The notes under the pieces were generated by a model. That model was not told the origin of the DNA and made no database searches. It saw nothing but the letters and a program-made list of their open reading frames with translations. From assembly GCA_944324365.1 (NCBI GenBank), contig CALUWA010000005.1, positions 51,896-115,895 on the forward strand: a stretch of 64,000 nt of DNA, in the 5' to 3' direction. This DNA is from Candidatus Gastranaerophilales bacterium. Lineage in GTDB: Bacteria; Cyanobacteriota; Vampirovibrionia; Gastranaerophilales; Gastranaerophilaceae. The position numbers and the translations under genes are program-made. Positions 62,060-64,000 of the stretch are shown here, one piece after another (positions within the stretch are counted from its first letter, which is position 1; every line of letters begins with the position of its first letter).

Positions 62060-62572
62060 TTATAAATCAAATTCTTTTTTTAGTAAACTTACATTCAAAC
62101 CTTCATATATAGGTTTAAAATGGTAATGTAAAATAGATTCAACAAGGTTTCTTTCATATATATCCAAATTCTCATAAATTATGATAAATCGATTACAATT
62201 CTCTTTAATCCAACTTCCCGGATTATCCGGTAAGTTTGTCAATTCTTTAAATATTTCTTTTGTTTTATCCAATTTGGCAGCTAAATTACTGTTGCAGCTC
62301 TTTTTATTTAGATGTTGATAATTCAGTCTGGGATTAGATTTTGGACCAACAATTCCAATTTTAAGCGGAATATTTCCCGGTTTATATGTGTAAATATAAA
62401 TAGCATTTTGATTATCATTTAATTTATGTATTTTATTATCATTTATAAATTCGGTATATTTAAACTTTTGACCATATTTTTGGGCAATATCGTCTAAAGA
62501 ATTTTTTAAACTTTTTTCAGTTAAGGTTTTCCCTTTTGCCTTGTCTTTGAATGTAATTTTTTCTTTTTCCAT
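62060..62572 (-). CDS. GIY-YIG-like nuclease domain protein
   Basis: 170 residues from the ATG at 62572; the ORF extends further up but through non-coding sequence including a dispersed hairpin. AIYIYTYKPGNIPLKIGIVGP (a degenerate GIY...YIG with KIG), NPRLNYQHLN (Arg/Tyr helix) and IYERNLVESILHYHFKP (catalytic Glu in the last helix) give the GIY-YIG order. AT-rich accessory gene. Nuclease activity plausible; the first motif reads YIY, so function may have drifted. Confidence 0.6.
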   Translation of the reverse strand: MEKEKITFKDKAKGKTLTEKSLKNSLDDIAQKYGQKFKYTEFINDNKIHKLNDNQNAIYIYTYKPGNIPLKIGIVGPKSNPRLNYQHLNKKSCNSNLAAKLDKTKEIFKELTNLPDNPGSWIKENCNRFIIIYENLDIYERNLVESILHYHFKPIYEGLNVSLLKKEFDL

Positions 62573-62848
62573 AATTATTATATAAACCAAACACAAATAA
62601 AAAACGATTTGAAAATTATAAACAATTGTATAAATGTCATCCCGAACTTGTTTCGGGATCTTACAAAATAACAAATTACAATATAAGCTTGAAACATACT
62701 GAAACACCAGGTAGGAGTATAATATCACGTTTCACTTTGCCTCAACGGATTTTGCAGCTAATACAGCTGATAAAATATCTAAAAAAACTTGTGCTTTGAT
62801 CTGATATTTAATTATAATCTCATAATTTAATTCTTAATGAGAATTCTT
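62573..62848. other. AT-rich intergenic region
   Basis: No gene. Contains the short hairpin GTCATCCCGAACTTGTTTCGGGATC (62638-62662), a common dispersed repeat or terminator; otherwise featureless. Confidence 0.5.
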
Positions 62849-63751
62849 TCAAGTAATAAATACTTTGATTGCATTATTTTGACATAATTTATTATACTCT
62901 TTTATATTTTTACATTTTTCTCTGTCGTCTGAAAATCTATATGGTATATTAGATTTAGATATCTTAATAGAATCATTAAAACCATTATCCGATAATAATT
63001 TTTTAACATCTTCTTTACTATGAGAACATTCTTTTCCAAGTAATATTGAATTAAATAATTCTCCTTCCCCTTTTCTAGCATGTGATTTTAAATCATAATC
63101 AATATATTTATTTCCGATAGGAGAATAGAAATTTGCATCAAGAATTTCATCATCAATCATAGAAACAACTAAACGCCATTCATGTTCTATATGAAATGCT
63201 TTGTGTTTCATTGTTAGTGCCGCATCTCGAATTTCCATTGCCAAAATATACGAATTATCTATACCCCATACTTCATCTGGAGGTTCAAGTTTTGAAGTTA
63301 TTTTTGCCAACCGTTGTTTTTGTGTTTGGAGATCATAAACTATATCAACCCAACCAAGATTATCTGGCTTCTCTAAGTATAAATTATTTGTAAAGAATTT
63401 TGGATTTATCCCGATACATACTCCTCGACCATAATCACCATAAGAAGTACGCCATTGTCCCAAGTCATCATATTCAGATGAAAAACAAGCTATAAAATAA
63501 TTTTTAAATTCATAATAATTATCAATATCTATGTGATCCAAAATCTCGTTCTTTGCATCATCGCTTATATTTTGAATTAAGTATTTGTCACTCAATAATT
63601 GTCTTACATATAAATTTAAATCTTCAGAAAGATCATTCGTCCCATTAATACTGGAAAATCGCCATGTATGATTTTTCACAATTTTTTCAAAAACCTCCCA
63701 ACTTGTATAATGATATAGCACATTATGCTCTAACCGATTTACATGATTCAT
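62849..63751 (-). CDS. DUF2971 family protein
   Basis: 300 residues. N-terminal LYHYTSWEVFEKIVKNHTWRFSSINGTNDLSE, middle FIACFSSEYDDLGQWRTSYGDYGRGVCIGINP and a late HEWRLVVS match DUF2971, whose members recur in abortive-infection and mobile contexts but have no proven activity. The LYHYTS start is reminiscent of ART-like folds. AT-rich. AGGAAGGAAC lies before the ATG. Confidence 0.8.
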   Translation of the reverse strand: MNHVNRLEHNVLYHYTSWEVFEKIVKNHTWRFSSINGTNDLSEDLNLYVRQLLSDKYLIQNISDDAKNEILDHIDIDNYYEFKNYFIACFSSEYDDLGQWRTSYGDYGRGVCIGINPKFFTNNLYLEKPDNLGWVDIVYDLQTQKQRLAKITSKLEPPDEVWGIDNSYILAMEIRDAALTMKHKAFHIEHEWRLVVSMIDDEILDANFYSPIGNKYIDYDLKSHARKGEGELFNSILLGKECSHSKEDVKKLLSDNGFNDSIKISKSNIPYRFSDDREKCKNIKEYNKLCQNNAIKVFIT

Positions 63752-63893
63752 TTTTTTTATGTTCCTTCCTTATCAATAATGTTATTTTTTTTATATAAAT
63801 ATACTGAGAATTTTTTAACAATTTTCAATTGCGTATAAAACTCCCTAACATACAACATCAACAAAAACACAAATTGGAACTTGAAAAGTCACT

Positions 63894-63919
63894 AAAAAAG
63901 AGCCTTTTTGGCTCTTTTT
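63894..63919 (-). terminator. Terminator downstream of the tRNA-like end
   Basis: AAAAAAGAGCC / GGCTCTTTTT with loop TTTTT; bidirectional. On the minus strand it follows the CCACCA sequence at 63925-63930. Confidence 0.75.
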
Positions 63920-63924
63920 AGAAA

Positions 63925-64000
63925 TGGTGGACTATTTGCAACGATACTCGAACTCTCAGAAAAAAGAAAAATCTATTTAGACCCTCGGCACGGTGTCTTT
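63925..64000 (-). other. tRNA-like sequence cut by the window edge
   Basis: On the minus strand the sequence ends GAGAGTTCGAGTATCG ... AGTCCACCA, with an encoded CCA and a T-loop-like TTCGAGT, followed by a terminator. But 18 rather than 13 bases separate T-loop and CCA and the stems do not pair, so it is either degenerate or the junction left by an element that used a tRNA. Confidence 0.25.

Noticed and set aside
62638..62728. N-terminal 52-residue extension of the GIY-YIG-like ORF
   Set aside because: It reads through a dispersed CCCGAAC..TTCGGG hairpin and AT-rich spacer; the ATG at 62572 begins the folded part.
1..64000. CRISPR array
   Set aside because: No regularly spaced repeats with unique spacers; the repeats present are few, long and dispersed, and no cas gene is seen.

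Overview
The window reads as a chromosomal stretch from an AT-rich, Gram-negative, anaerobic bacterium of the non-photosynthetic cyanobacterial relatives (Vampirovibrionia/'Melainabacteria', most likely Gastranaerophilales). The pointers are: GyrA carries the cyanobacterial-type C-terminal motif QNRATRGK; there are several prepilin-like genes with a near-identical FTLAEVLITLGIIG N-terminus; outer-membrane machinery is present (TolC with an RND pump); ribonucleotide reductase is the oxygen-indifferent B12 type; and a hybrid-cluster protein is present. The assignment is inferred from these families, not from a search.

Layout. 1-3500: an AT-rich accessory patch with the end of a chloramphenicol-acetyltransferase-like gene, a symmetric array of TTGCACT boxes, a DUF6994-like gene, a broken Mu-type transposase and an HNH-like zinc protein. 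It ends at a duplicated 3' end of the tmRNA gene (ssrA, 3870-4269), which looks like an integration scar. 4365-12640: housekeeping genes (PAP2-like, ispA, rsgA, a 2-hydroxyacid dehydrogenase, hsp20, an endonuclease IV relative, map, adk), plus an apparently undescribed structured RNA at 8461-8637 and a hidden 21-codon ORF at 11088-11153. 12814-19285: gyrA flanked by three effector-like proteins (an ADP-ribosyltransferase-like fold, an HExxH metalloprotease, an HD hydrolase). 19282-21794: lipoyl synthase and a short dihydrolipoamide dehydrogenase. 22518-28856: YkgJ and an RND efflux operon. 29120-38597: rpmB, a glycosyltransferase, a TPR protein, nrdJ, a pseudopilin, a dicarboxylate symporter and ileS.

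38598-53540 holds dispersed non-coding repeats between and beside prepilin-like genes, around malQ, folK, BaiN-type oxidase, a murC-murB-ddl-ftsQ division/cell-wall cluster and rpsP. Two prepilin-like ORFs run straight out of these repeats, a third is a decayed pseudogene, and a short ORF upstream of one carries a G10 tract. 53596-62028: a CoA-disulfide-reductase/rhodanese fusion, a deoxyinosine glycosylase, a large KAP P-loop NTPase with an apparent C-terminal PD-(D/E)XK nuclease (55738-58542, a candidate defence gene), a DUF1848 protein, and hcp with a divergent Crp/Fnr regulator. 62060-64000: a second accessory patch (GIY-YIG-like and DUF2971 genes) ending in a tRNA-like sequence cut by the window edge.

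How the parts work together: ispA feeds isoprenoid/undecaprenyl metabolism; map and adk form an overlapping pair; lipA and lpd both serve lipoate-dependent complexes; acrA-acrB-tolC form one envelope-spanning pump; murC, murB and ddl make peptidoglycan precursors next to ftsQ; hcp and its regulator form a nitrosative-stress pair. The best candidates for something undescribed are the structured RNA after hsp20, the KAP-nuclease fusion, and the coupling of dispersed palindromic repeats to prepilin gene starts.
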